A stretch of DNA of 64,000 bases from G965277745 sp965277745 (GTDB lineage Bacteria > Pseudomonadota > Gammaproteobacteria > Cardiobacteriales > Cardiobacteriaceae): positions 62,001 to 126,000 of the forward strand of contig OZ255837.1 of assembly GCA_965277745.1 (NCBI GenBank). The letters run 5' to 3'. Every line of letters starts with the position of its first letter. Positions within the stretch are counted from its first letter, which is position 1. A program made the translations under genes and the position numbers. The notes beneath the pieces are model-generated. The model saw nothing but the letters and a program-made list of their open reading frames with translations. It was not told the DNA's origin and searched no databases. This document shows positions 1 to 9,924 of the stretch, one piece after another.

Positions 1-808
1 CGAGCATGACCCCTGCAAGGAATGTGCCCAAAGCAGCGGAAAGGCCCACCGATTCCATCAAAAGCGCCACGCCGATGACGATAAAAAGCGCGGCGGCGGT
101 AAAAATATCGCGAATACCGGTCGCAGCGATAAAACGAAACAACCTGTCCGAGACGAAATGTCCGACCAAGACGATCAAGGCCACCGCGCCCAAATTCACC
201 GACACGCGCATATAACCCGCCTGCTCGGCAAGCCAGCGGCCAAGAGGTGTTGCCACCATTTCCCGCGCGCCGTCAGAGCCACCGTTCGGCAGCATCGCGA
301 GCAGGGGCAAGACGGTCAGGATCGGGATCACCGAAATATCCTGAAACAGGAGCACCGAAAAGCTTGTGCGTCCGGCTTTGCCGGAAAAAAGGTTCTTCTC
401 ACTGAGGGTTTGCACGACAATCGCCGTGGAGGACAAAGCCAAAATCATCCCGATCACGAGGGCCGATCGCCAGTGCTCGCCGCAAGCCATCGCAATCAGG
501 GCAAGCAGCAGCGTAGAACAGAGCATCTGCAAACCGCCCATGCCGAGAATAGGCACACGCAGCTTCCATAAAAACGACGGCTTGACCTCGAGCCCGATCA
601 AAAACAGCATCATGATCACCCCGAACTCGGCGATATGCCGCAGGGACTGGCGATCGCCGACGCCGAGATAACCGAGCATGTAAGGTCCGATCAGGACGCC
701 GGCGAGCAGATAGCCGAGGACCGAACCAAGACTTAACACCTTTGCCAACGGCACCACGACGATCGCGGCAAGGAGGAAAATCGCCAATTTCAGCAGCAGA
801 TCATCCAT
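1..808 (-). CDS. kefC: Glutathione-regulated K+/H+ antiporter, KefB/KefC type (N-terminal part)
   Basis: Partial gene: it runs off the window at base 1, so only about the first 269 residues are present. KefC-type inner-membrane proteins release K+ in exchange for H+ when glutathione adducts of electrophiles bind. The translation is a chain of hydrophobic helices with family signatures GSVLGYLLAG, EFGVIMMLFLIGLE, LALSSTAIVVQ and SVLLFQDISVIP, which belong to the CPA2 antiporter membrane domain. The RCK/TrkA-N regulatory domain would lie outside. The ATG at 808 overlaps the end of the upstream kefF gene by 8 bases, which implies translational coupling with its ancillary oxidoreductase. KefB versus KefC cannot be separated from this half; the kefF partner favours KefC. 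Confidence 0.85.
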   Translation of the reverse strand, partial: MDDLLLKLAIFLLAAIVVVPLAKVLSLGSVLGYLLAGVLIGPYMLGYLGVGDRQSLRHIAEFGVIMMLFLIGLEVKPSFLWKLRVPILGMGGLQMLCSTLLLALIAMACGEHWRSALVIGMILALSSTAIVVQTLSEKNLFSGKAGRTSFSVLLFQDISVIPILTVLPLLAMLPNGGSDGAREMVATPLGRWLAEQAGYMRVSVNLGAVALIVLVGHFVSDRLFRFIAATGIRDIFTAAALFIVIGVALLMESVGLSAALGTFLAGVML

Positions 809-1424
809 CGCTTGACACCTCGTTGACGGGATTCTCGGAAAAAAGCACACGGTTGACATTGACCGCCCGCCTCCACGTGCCATAGTGCTGTTCGACCAAG
901 GGCAGCATATCGAGAAAGAAACGATAATTGCGTGCCTGCAACTCGAGTTTTTCCTCTGCCAGGCGACGGCTGTCATGGATGACGAACGGCGCGATATAGC
1001 GCATACCGCACAGTCCGGCCATGCTTTCCAGAGAAATCAAATAATCGCGCACCGCAAAGCGGTGGCCTTTTCCGCGGCGAAAGCTGTAGTCCCGTCCGCC
1101 GGTACTTGTCACGACGCCGAAGTATTTGCCTTGCAAGGCGCGACCGCCAGCACCGAAGGCATAACCGTATTCCAGGACGATATCCTGCCAGCTCTTGAGA
1201 ATGCCTGGCGTCGAAAACCAGTACAAAGGAAATTGCATGAGCACTACTTCATGCGAATCGAGCAGGCTTTGTTCATGCTTCGCGAAAATGAATTCATCAG
1301 GATAGGCGGCGTAAAGATCGTGAACCGTGACGTGGGAGACGTTATGGGCGAGTTTCAGCAAACGGACGTGCACCCGGGAAAGATGCAATGCGGGGTGGGC
1401 GAAAAGCAGCAGTACCTTAACCAT
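801..1424 (-). CDS. kefF: NAD(P)H oxidoreductase, KefF-type ancillary subunit
   Basis: 207 residues of the flavodoxin-like quinone reductase family (Flavodoxin_2). In Enterobacteria KefF is a soluble FMN enzyme that binds KefC and is needed for full K+ efflux. Visible signatures are the N-terminal strand MVKVLLLFAHPALH, the central QFPLYWFSTPGILKSWQD (residues 64-81) that forms flavin and partner contacts in this family, and a glycine loop near VTSTGGRDYSF. It overlaps kefC by 8 bases downstream and the bolA-like gene by 8 bases upstream, so the three probably share an mRNA. An MdaB-like stand-alone quinone reductase is the alternative, but the kefC overlap makes KefF more likely. Confidence 0.85.
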   Translation of the reverse strand: MVKVLLLFAHPALHLSRVHVRLLKLAHNVSHVTVHDLYAAYPDEFIFAKHEQSLLDSHEVVLMQFPLYWFSTPGILKSWQDIVLEYGYAFGAGGRALQGKYFGVVTSTGGRDYSFRRGKGHRFAVRDYLISLESMAGLCGMRYIAPFVIHDSRRLAEEKLELQARNYRFFLDMLPLVEQHYGTWRRAVNVNRVLFSENPVNEVSSDG

Positions 1425-1698
1425 TACCGTTCTCGGACGGTGTTTTCGCCTCGATGGTGAGCGCGTGGATCTCGCGACCCATCAATCCTGCGAGAGCGCG
1501 ATAGACCATCCGGTGACGCGAAAGCCGGGGGATGCCGGCAAACGCCTCGCTGACGATACGCACCGCGAAGTGCCCGCCGCCGTTATGTCCACGATGTCCC
1601 GTATGGCGCGCGGAATCGTCACGTACGATGAGTGCCGCGACGATAAAATTTTTCTCAAGCGCGACGCGGATGGCTTCTTTGCGTTCCTCATTCGTCAT
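1417..1698 (-). CDS. BolA-family protein
   Basis: About 93 residues of the BolA/IbaG fold. BolA proteins pair with monothiol glutaredoxins in Fe-S cluster handling, and some bind DNA. The core GHNGGGHFAVRIVSEAF followed by SRHRMVYRAL matches the conserved BolA helix-strand segment with its invariant His and the RHR(M/L)VY motif. I chose the ATG at 1698 because a GGGGAAG ribosome-binding stretch lies just upstream; an in-frame ATG at 1716 would lengthen the overlap with yciB. It sits between yciB and kefF with overlaps on both sides. Whether it is the BolA or IbaG subtype is not decided. Confidence 0.85.
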   Translation of the reverse strand: MTNEERKEAIRVALEKNFIVAALIVRDDSARHTGHRGHNGGGHFAVRIVSEAFAGIPRLSRHRMVYRALAGLMGREIHALTIEAKTPSENGNG

Positions 1699-2266
1699 GC
1701 TTCGCTTCCCCGTCAATTCGCGCCGTCTGCCTGAGATACTTGTGCAACAGGATAAATTGTATGATCAAAAACAAAAAAGTGAGAATCATCAGTCCCCAGA
1801 ACTTGAACGCCACGTACACATCGTTGGAAACGCGCAAGGCAACGATCGCGTTGAGCGCCCCTTCACCGAGGAAGAAAATTACCCAGGCAAAATTGAGCCG
1901 CCGCCACAGTTGTTCGGGCATATCGAAAACGCCGTGAAACATCTTTTTCGTCAAATTGTCCTTAGCGATGAATTGTGAACCGAAAAATACCGCGGCGAGC
2001 AAAGTATTGAGCACCGTCGGTTTTAACTTGATGAAGCGATCATCGTGCACCGCGAGGGTGATCGCACCGAGGACGAGAACCACCGACAGGGTCAGCCAGT
2101 GACGCTTCTCGATCGTGCGCCGCGTCACCTTCATCCAGGTGATCTGGACGATCGTCACCGCCATGAGAACGGCCGTCGCGATATAAATCGCCTCGGCCGT
2201 GTAGCCGCACATCCGCGCGAGAACATAAGCCAGCACAAATCCAAGGACGGGAAATAAATCCTGCAT
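1688..2266 (-). CDS. yciB: Inner-membrane septation protein YciB (IspA/ISPA family)
   Basis: 192 residues and strongly hydrophobic, with about five to six predicted membrane helices. YciB homologues influence septation, envelope integrity and the cell-wall elongation machinery, but the molecular function is not settled. Family marks are the start MQDLFPVLGFVLAYV, the KPTVLNTLLAAVFFGSQ segment, and the W-R-LNFAWVIFF-GEGALN stretch. Length is close to the usual 180 residues. The stop overlaps the start of the bolA-like gene by 11 bases, making it the first gene of a yciB-bolA-kefF-kefC overlap chain. Confidence 0.9.
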   Translation of the reverse strand: MQDLFPVLGFVLAYVLARMCGYTAEAIYIATAVLMAVTIVQITWMKVTRRTIEKRHWLTLSVVLVLGAITLAVHDDRFIKLKPTVLNTLLAAVFFGSQFIAKDNLTKKMFHGVFDMPEQLWRRLNFAWVIFFLGEGALNAIVALRVSNDVYVAFKFWGLMILTFLFLIIQFILLHKYLRQTARIDGEAKHDE

Positions 2267-2309
2267 ACTTTTCCTTTGTCATCAGTGAATCCGAATCCTT
2301 CGCGCAAGG

Positions 2310-3009
2310 TCACGACCTGGGCACGACCGCCGTGAAAACCATCGCGCCTACCCATGGCGCCCCCGCCTTTTTGAGTGCCCCCGCCGCCTCGCGCAAGGTG
2401 GCACCGCTCGTGCAGACGTCATCGACGAGCAGCACGCGCGCGTCAAGCGGCGAGGCGGTGGTAAAGGCACCGCGAATATTTTTCGTCCTCGCGGCGAGCG
2501 CGCCTTGCCGCGACTGTGGTGGACGATTATCTTTTGTCAGCGTCCGTTTCAGTATCCGCAATCGCATATGCCGGCTCAATTGCGCGGCAAGCAAATGGGG
2601 TTGATTGAAACCACGCTGACGCAGCAGCGCGCGCGACATCGCAAGCGGCACGATTGTCTCGACCTCTGCCAAGTGCTCGGTACACAAGCGGCCATCTGCG
2701 TGCCATCCATGCCAACGCGCCACGATGAGCCGCGAATTTTGCCGTCAACACCACCTTGCGCGCACCTTCATTATAAAGACAGACCGCCGTCACCGCATCC
2801 ACGGCCGGCGACTGTCGCAGACATTTCGCGCAGACGCGCCCGGGTTCGGGAAGCGCCTGAAAACAGCAGCGACAATACGCGGGCATACGCACAATCTTCA
2901 CGCGACAGGCGCGGCAAATCTGCGAGCGACTTTCTTTTTCGCAAAGCAAACAAACCTGCGGTAAAAGCGAGGTGAAAAACAGGGATAATGCGCGCCGTAA
3001 AAAAGACAT
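2310..3009 (-). pseudogene. comF: ComF family protein, frameshifted
   Basis: The two halves of a ComF/GntX-like phosphoribosyltransferase-fold protein lie in different frames. The N-terminal frame (3009 to about 2710) starts MSFLRRALSLFF and carries four-cysteine zinc-ribbon pairs CLLC, CRAC, CRCC and CAKC, then LTAKFAAHRGALAWMAR. The C-terminal frame (about 2720 to 2310) continues with IVPLAMSRALLRQRGFNQ, a QSRQGALAARTKNI segment and the PRPP-loop motif VLLVDDVCTSGATL. The switch near 2700-2720 fits one extra base or two missing bases, so the present reading makes no full-length protein. ComF is linked to DNA uptake in naturally competent bacteria. A sequencing error cannot be excluded; no homopolymer is present at the switch. 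Confidence 0.8.
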
Positions 3010-3630
3010 CGGGGGATTTTAGCAGTTGTTGAACAGATTACCATTGCCGAGCGCAATCGCAAGGGGGCGGATAGCGACAGAATCAAGCGCCCGAAGACGG
3101 CGCCAATGCCTGGCCGTTAGGCGAAAATCGAGAAAGGAAAAAGAAGCTGAAAAACAGGCAAAAATCCTTCCTCAAAGGGAACTTCAGTCGAATTCACGTT
3201 AATGCAAAAGCAGAAATCTCTTCACCACAACTTTACGCCGAGCGCCGCAACAGCCCGCTCAATCTGGCATGACACGGCCTAAAGACGCCGTGCAAAACGC
3301 TTGTCAAGAAAAACATTCGCGGGCGCTGTCGCGCCTGCCCGAAATGATGTCGAGACCTTGTATCCTTATTTTTCCACTCTCGCGCTTCCCGCTGCGCCAT
3401 AACGCCAATCTTTGCTGATAAGCCGCTACCCGTTCGACCCGGCAACCCTCGCGGCATGTTCCTGTTTTTCTCTCGTGGCGCCATGATTCGCTAAAGCCGC
3501 CACTTACGGAACGACGGTTTGCCGCGCCCGCCTTATCCGCGCCGAAATAGGCCGCCGGGTATTCGTGAACGCTTGCGAGCACAAGGCTCGGTTCTTCCAT
3601 CGCATTATCAACGATCGCGCCACGGATTTC
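3010..3630. other. Spacer of about 620 bp without a supported gene
   Basis: It lies between the comF start and the pntB stop. Short open frames exist on both strands, but none has a convincing ribosome-binding site, domain or normal residue composition. Presumably it holds the comF promoter and the pntAB transcription end. I see no strong hairpin followed by a T-run. Confidence 0.5.
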
Positions 3631-5004
<1,374 letters not shown>

Positions 5005-5019
5005 GATCGCCTCCACCGC

Positions 5020-6591
5020 TTAGGATTTTTGAAACATCCGCAGCATACGCCGCGTGACCATGAAACCACCGACGACGTTGATCGTGGCGATCAGAATCGC
5101 GACACCCGCCAACAGGGTGACCACCCACTTGCCGGCGCCGAGCTGCAAGAGAGCACCGAGGACGATAATCCCCGATATGGCGTTTGTCACCGCCATCAGC
5201 GGCGTATGCAAAGCGTGACTGACCCCCCAGATCACCTGAAAGCCGACGAAAACGGCGAGAACGAAGACGATGAAGTGGCTCATAAAGGGGGCCGGCGCGG
5301 TGCACCCGATCAAGGCCATGAGAAAGGCACCGAAGACAAGCAAAGCGATCTGGCGACGGCCCGCCCTGCGGGCGGCCGCCGCTTGCGCGGCTTGTTTTTC
5401 TTCGCGCGTGGGTTCTTTTTCTTTCTTTTGCGGTCGCGCCGCGATCGCCTTTACCTTGGGCGGCGGCGGCGGGAAAGTGATTTCTCCGGCGAAAGCGACC
5501 GTCGCCCCGCGGATCACGTCATCTTCCATGTTATGGACGATGCGACCATCCTTTTCCGGGGTCAGGTCGCTGATCATGTGACGGATGTTGTTGCCATAAA
5601 GTTCGGAAGATTGCGTCGCCATACGAGAGGGAAAATCGCTGTAACCGATGATGATCACGCCGTTATCGGTCACCACTTTCTTGTCCTTGACCGTGCCTTC
5701 GACGTTGCCGCCGCGCTCGGCGGCAAGATCGACGATCACGGAACCCGGTTTCATCGCCGCGACCATATCCTTTTGCCAGAGCTTGGGCGCCGGACGGTTC
5801 GGAATCAGCGCCGTGGTGATGACGATATCTATATCCGCCGCGATCTCGCGGAATTTGGCGAGTTGGGCACTGCGGAACGCTTCGGACTGAACCGATGCGT
5901 AACCGCCGCTTGCAGAACCGTCTTGCTGTTCTTCCATGAAATCGAGAAAGACAAATTGCGCGCCCATGGATTCGACTTGCTCGGCCACTTCCGCGCGCAC
6001 GTCGAAGGCGTAGGTAACCGCGCCGAGGGCGACGGCCGTGCCGATGGCGGCGAGACCGGCGACACCGGCGCCGACGATCAAGACTTTGGCGGGGGGTACC
6101 TTACCGGCGGCTGTGATCTGACCGGTGAAAAAACGTCCGAAGTTATCGGCGGCTTCGATAACGGCACGATATCCGGCGATATTCGCCATGGAAGAGAGTG
6201 CGTCCATTTTCTGGGCACGCGAAATACGCGGCACCATTTCCATCGCGATTACGTTAACAGCGGCTGTCCTCGCCGCTTCCATGCCCTGTTCATTCACTGC
6301 CGGGTCGAAAAAACAGAGCAGTGTCTTGCCCTTGGAGAAATATTTGCATTCCGCCGCCAGAGGCGGGCGTACTTTTGCCACGATATCCGTTGCCGCCCAG
6401 AGCGCGGCGGCGTCGGGGACGATTTCAACGCCCGCTTCGGTGTAAGACGCATCAGAAAAACCGGCGCCTTCCCCCGCCCCGCTTTCCAAGAGACAGTGAT
6501 AGCCCAATTTCTGCAGTTGCTTCGCTGAAGACGGTGTCATCGCGACACGCACCTCTCCCGCAATCAATTCCTTGGGTGTACCTATATTCAT
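5020..6591 (-). CDS. pntA: NAD(P) transhydrogenase subunit alpha
   Basis: 523 residues, the usual gammaproteobacterial length for the fused alpha subunit. It binds NAD(H) in the soluble dI domain and adds membrane helices at the C-terminus. Seen in order: MNIGTPKELIAGEVRVAMTP at the start; the mobile-loop and Rossmann segment KVLIVGAGVAGLAAIGTA near residues 170-190; VIVDLAAERGGNVEGT; GVIIIGYSDFPSRMA; a proline- and lysine-rich linker at about 375-405; then four hydrophobic helices ending in GGFMVTRRMLRMF. It is first in the pntAB operon. The upstream 800 bp hold its promoter, which I could not place with confidence. Confidence 0.96.
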   Translation of the reverse strand: MNIGTPKELIAGEVRVAMTPSSAKQLQKLGYHCLLESGAGEGAGFSDASYTEAGVEIVPDAAALWAATDIVAKVRPPLAAECKYFSKGKTLLCFFDPAVNEQGMEAARTAAVNVIAMEMVPRISRAQKMDALSSMANIAGYRAVIEAADNFGRFFTGQITAAGKVPPAKVLIVGAGVAGLAAIGTAVALGAVTYAFDVRAEVAEQVESMGAQFVFLDFMEEQQDGSASGGYASVQSEAFRSAQLAKFREIAADIDIVITTALIPNRPAPKLWQKDMVAAMKPGSVIVDLAAERGGNVEGTVKDKKVVTDNGVIIIGYSDFPSRMATQSSELYGNNIRHMISDLTPEKDGRIVHNMEDDVIRGATVAFAGEITFPPPPPKVKAIAARPQKKEKEPTREEKQAAQAAAARRAGRRQIALLVFGAFLMALIGCTAPAPFMSHFIVFVLAVFVGFQVIWGVSHALHTPLMAVTNAISGIIVLGALLQLGAGKWVVTLLAGVAILIATINVVGGFMVTRRMLRMFQKS

Positions 6592-7000
6592 GACAGACTC
6601 CCTGCTAAAAAATGCGTTCCTTTACGTCAAATGCACGGGCCATGCTCCTCTCCAATCGCGTCCACGTATGACTGGACAAGACCAAGTCTTCTTTATATTG
6701 CCATGCGATCGGAAACGCTCCTCGGTATTGCGCCGCTTCGACGGAAAAGATGAATCATCTCGTCCGGCAAATCAAACCGTCTCGTTCGCATTTACTGCTT
6801 AAAGTGTACGCTATCCGGCATTTTATCGTCAAGCACCCGCCGTCCGCTCCCTCCTGGCGCACACGGCCATTCGAGTGAGACGCATCAAACGAAAACCAAC
6901 GTATGACCTATAACGCCACCGTGATCGATTTTCTCGTCCCGGGCAGCGAAAAACACATTGACCCGCTCAAATAAAACCGTCCCCCGTCAATAGAGTATAC
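6592..7000. other. Spacer upstream of pntA, with a 13-base palindrome
   Basis: No gene is supported here. A perfect inverted repeat AAGAC-CAA-GTCTT lies at 6678-6690, about 90 bases upstream of the pntA start. It could be an operator or a chance hairpin; nothing else supports either reading. Confidence 0.35.
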
Positions 7001-7270
7001 GTGAGAAGAGCCGATGGCGCGGAAGACAAGCCTTCGCCCATGAAGGCAAGTGTGCGCGGCACGATTTCGCCTGTGTGGGAGGAAATCTTCCCTTCATTTC
7101 CGTCAGGCCAGCGTTTGCGCTTTATCTCCGGCAATCCCGGTAAATTCGATCTTCAGCCTGTCGGCGGCGTATGGCGGTATTCAGGAGGTAACGGCGAGTG
7201 GTGCCGTCTCGATATCCGCAGAACCTTGAAAAAATCGTCACGTTTGAATTTTATAGATAGAAAGGCCTAG
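7001..7270 (+). other. Doubtful 89-codon reading frame, possibly the 5' part of a decayed gene
   Basis: The open frame has a tryptophan- and glycine-rich middle (VWRYSGGNGEWCRLDI) but no domain I recognise. It ends at a TAG at 7268-7270. The same frame then continues, without a start codon, through a protein-like stretch (IGDDFVLIDADNARCITVFA and AWTIARALARTG) to a TAA near 7433, overlapping the ibrA-like start. Together they may be a small gene broken by a nonsense codon, or chance. No good ribosome-binding site was found at 7001. Confidence 0.25.
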
Positions 7271-7401
7271 GTAATCAAAATTGGCGATGATTTTGTTTTA
7301 ATAGACGCTGACAACGCGCGTTGCATTACTGTTTTCGCAGATTGTGACCCTGCATGGACAATCGCACGCGCACTTGCCAGGACGGGTAACGGAGGACGGC
7401 C

Positions 7402-8757
7402 TTGCACAAAAAAGAGGAGAAAAAGAAGGACGTAATCGTCCGTAAAGTCGTTCTTACTGGAGAACCTGAGATGCAAATGCTGGATATGAATGTTTATCAG
7501 GCGGCGCAGAGACGTCTGCAATGGATATTCCACGAATTCGACAATGTCTATATTTCCTTTTCCGGGGGAAAAGACAGCGGCGTCTTGCTCAATCTTGCCC
7601 TCAACCATATCCGCGAGCACCATCCAAAAAAGCGACTGGGCGTTTTCCACCTTGATTACGAAGCGCAGTACAGCGCGACCACCGAATACGTAGACGCGAC
7701 CTATCGGACGCTTTGCGACGCAATCGAGCCCCTGCGCTGCTGCGTTGCGGTGAAATGTCCGACTTCCACCAGTATGGTCGAAACGTACTGGCGGCCATGG
7801 GAGGCGCAAAAGCGCGACATTTGGGTGCGGGAATTGCCGGAAAATCATCTCGGCAAGAAAGATTTTCCTTTTCTGACAAAAAATACTTCCGATTACGATT
7901 TCCAAATCCAGTTCGCCGATTGGTATCACGAAAAGAAGAAAGCGGAAAAAACTTGTGTGCTGATCGGTATCCGCGCCGAGGAAAGCTTTCATCGCTGGCG
8001 TACCATTACCAGCAAATGCAACGTCAACAAATACAAAGACCGTCCCTGGACGACGCAACAGGCAAGGAACATCTATGCCGCCTACCCTATCTATGATTGG
8101 AAGGTAGAGGATGTGTGGGCGGCCAATGCGCGATTTGGCTGGTCCTACAACAGACTTTACGATTTGTTTTACGCCGCCGGCGTCTCGCTGCACCTGATGC
8201 GCGTGGCGAGCCCTTTTCACAGTTCGGCGAAATCTTCTCTCTGCCTATATCGGGTGCTTGATCCCGATGTCTGGGGAAAGATGGTTTCGCGGGTCAACGG
8301 CGTCAATTTCACCGCCCTTTATGGAACCACCATGAAGATGGGATGGAAAAAAATACAAAAACCGCGACATTTCACCTGGCAAGAATACACGCAATTTCTT
8401 CTTGACAGCCTACCGGAGGAAATCGCCGCAAACTATCGCCGAAAACTGGCGACGAGCATCAAATTCTGGCGCGAGAAAGGCGGGGCACTCGGAGAAGAAG
8501 CGATTCGCGATCTAAAAGCGGCGGGGATTCCTTTCGAAATCGGAGAAAAAAGCAACTATAAAACCGACAAAAAGCCGATAAGGATGGAATATGCCGATGA
8601 AATCGACAGCAAGCAATTCCAGCAAATCCCGACCTGGAAACGCCTATGTATCTGCATTCTGAAAAACGATCATATCGGCAAATACATGGGATTCAGTCAG
8701 AGCAAATCGGAAATGGTAAAACGTAAAATGCATATCGCGAAGTCTAGAGGTATCTGA
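7402..8757 (+). CDS. ibrA: IbrA-like PP-loop (PAPS reductase superfamily, DUF3440) protein
   Basis: 451 residues, COG3969-type. The N-terminal PP-loop SGGKDSG at residues 54-60 is the ATP-pyrophosphatase motif shared with PAPS reductases, DndC and tRNA sulfurtransferases. Further family marks are HLDYEAQYSATTEYVD, the YWRPWEAQKRDIWVRELPE region, GIRAEESFHRW and YPIYDWKVEDVW, followed by the DUF3440 C-terminal part. The start is a TTG at 7402, supported by GGAGG six bases upstream. In E. coli the homologue IbrA acts with IbrB to activate eib immunoglobulin-binding genes; its chemistry is unknown. It is followed by a GNAT-like gene sharing one base (TGATG). The gene is visibly AT-richer than neighbours, suggesting transfer. 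Confidence 0.85.
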   Translation: MHKKEEKKKDVIVRKVVLTGEPEMQMLDMNVYQAAQRRLQWIFHEFDNVYISFSGGKDSGVLLNLALNHIREHHPKKRLGVFHLDYEAQYSATTEYVDATYRTLCDAIEPLRCCVAVKCPTSTSMVETYWRPWEAQKRDIWVRELPENHLGKKDFPFLTKNTSDYDFQIQFADWYHEKKKAEKTCVLIGIRAEESFHRWRTITSKCNVNKYKDRPWTTQQARNIYAAYPIYDWKVEDVWAANARFGWSYNRLYDLFYAAGVSLHLMRVASPFHSSAKSSLCLYRVLDPDVWGKMVSRVNGVNFTALYGTTMKMGWKKIQKPRHFTWQEYTQFLLDSLPEEIAANYRRKLATSIKFWREKGGALGEEAIRDLKAAGIPFEIGEKSNYKTDKKPIRMEYADEIDSKQFQQIPTWKRLCICILKNDHIGKYMGFSQSKSEMVKRKMHIAKSRGI

Positions 8758-9191
8758 TGGCAATTAAACAATATGTCCACGGCGACGGTAAAGATTATCA
8801 ATTATGGGGTAATGTTGGCCGTTTTCTCGTCGATCGTAGCGTGCAGGCGGCAATGGGTAACTGTATCTCTTCGGAACCTGGAGATATCTGGTTTCTCTGC
8901 CTCACCCACAATAAACGCACACGAGGTTTTGCCAGTGCACGGATGATGAAAAAAAAGCGCCTTTATCTGCGTTATTTCTATGTTGCCGAGCAAAGCCCTC
9001 TAGGTTTGGGAGAAGACGTACTGATCTCGAAAGCGATCAACTACGCAAAAGAAAATGGCTGCACGATGATCTACACCAACTGGGAAAGAAAATCCGTAAC
9101 CCTCACGAAGATGGGATTTACCGCCATTCCGCGCAAACGCGGAGATTTTTGCCGCTGGGAACTCGAACTGGAGAGAAAAAGTGACCATTGA
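8757..9191 (+). CDS. GNAT-like N-acetyltransferase in the ibrA-ibrB cassette
   Basis: 144 residues. The middle (LYLRYFYVAEQSPLGLGEDVLISKAINYAKENGC) followed by WERKSVTLTKMGF resembles GNAT motifs A and B: a strand, an acetyl-CoA pyrophosphate loop with a weak GxG, a helix, and a typical asparagine-free KMGF ending. No substrate can be named. The ATG at 8757 overlaps the ibrA-like stop and has AGAGG six bases upstream. The 3' end overlaps the ibrB-like start by 11 bases. This coupling says the three proteins work in one process. The fold call is by pattern only; an unrelated small protein is possible. Confidence 0.6.
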   Translation: MAIKQYVHGDGKDYQLWGNVGRFLVDRSVQAAMGNCISSEPGDIWFLCLTHNKRTRGFASARMMKKKRLYLRYFYVAEQSPLGLGEDVLISKAINYAKENGCTMIYTNWERKSVTLTKMGFTAIPRKRGDFCRWELELERKSDH

Positions 9192-9849
9192 AACACTGAC
9201 GAACGCACTTTGCGCGCAGATAGCGCGCTTACCGTTAAAGGAGCGCGTAAATGCCTTGAATCGAATCCGGCGCAAACTGCATGATGTCAGCCCTTTCCGT
9301 CGGGAACCGGCGGATCTGGTGTTATGGGCGAATAGTGATGAGATCCAGGCAAACGATTACAATCCGAACCACGTTGCGCCGCCGGAAATGCGACTCTTGC
9401 AAAAATCGCTCGAGGAAGACGGCTACACGCAGCCGATCGTCGTGTACCCCAAAAATGGCAAATATACCGTTGTCGATGGTTTCCATCGCCTGCAAATCGG
9501 TAAAAAAACCAACGCCGTGAAAAAACGCGTACACAGTTTTCTGCCGATAACGGAAATTCGCCCGGATCATCACGACAGGATCAGCCGCATAGCAAGCACC
9601 CTGCGCCACAACCGCGCCCGTGGAGCACACGAAATTGCACTGATGGTAAAGATCGTCGCGGAACTCGTGGAGGCCGGAATGTCGGACGCCTGGATACGCA
9701 AAAACATCGGCATGGAGGCGGACGAATTGCTCCGCCTGAAACAAGTTTCGGGACTTGCCACCATGTTCAAAAACCAGGAATTCAGCATGGCATGGGCAAA
9801 AGACGGCCACGACGCCGCTCATTATTGGCAAATGGCGGAAAAATCGTGA
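9181..9849 (+). CDS. ibrB: IbrB-like ParB/Srx-fold protein
   Basis: 222 residues. The central part has the ParB N-terminal fold: PPEMRLLQKSLEEDGYTQPI, VVYPKNGKYTVVDGFHRL and the motif GFHR in place of the usual GERR nucleotide-binding box. A helical segment follows (STLRHNRARGAHE, then LVEAGMSDAWIRKNIGM), which resembles a ParB helix-turn-helix. In E. coli IbrB co-regulates eib genes with IbrA; relatives occur on phages and genomic islands. The start is GTG at 9181, with GGAG seven bases upstream, inside the end of the GNAT-like gene. It converges on recG, with 75 bases between the stops and no strong terminator seen. Confidence 0.82.
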   Translation: MTIETLTNALCAQIARLPLKERVNALNRIRRKLHDVSPFRREPADLVLWANSDEIQANDYNPNHVAPPEMRLLQKSLEEDGYTQPIVVYPKNGKYTVVDGFHRLQIGKKTNAVKKRVHSFLPITEIRPDHHDRISRIASTLRHNRARGAHEIALMVKIVAELVEAGMSDAWIRKNIGMEADELLRLKQVSGLATMFKNQEFSMAWAKDGHDAAHYWQMAEKS

Positions 9850-9924
9850 CTTTCCGCCCTGTTACCGGTCAAGGCTGTGTATCGTCCATGAGGAACAATA
9901 GCGACGCCTGTCCCCCCGACCTGC

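Noticed and set aside
7267..8220. An open frame antisense to the ibrA-like gene
   Set aside because: The plus-strand gene has a PP-loop and a good ribosome-binding site; the antisense frame has neither.
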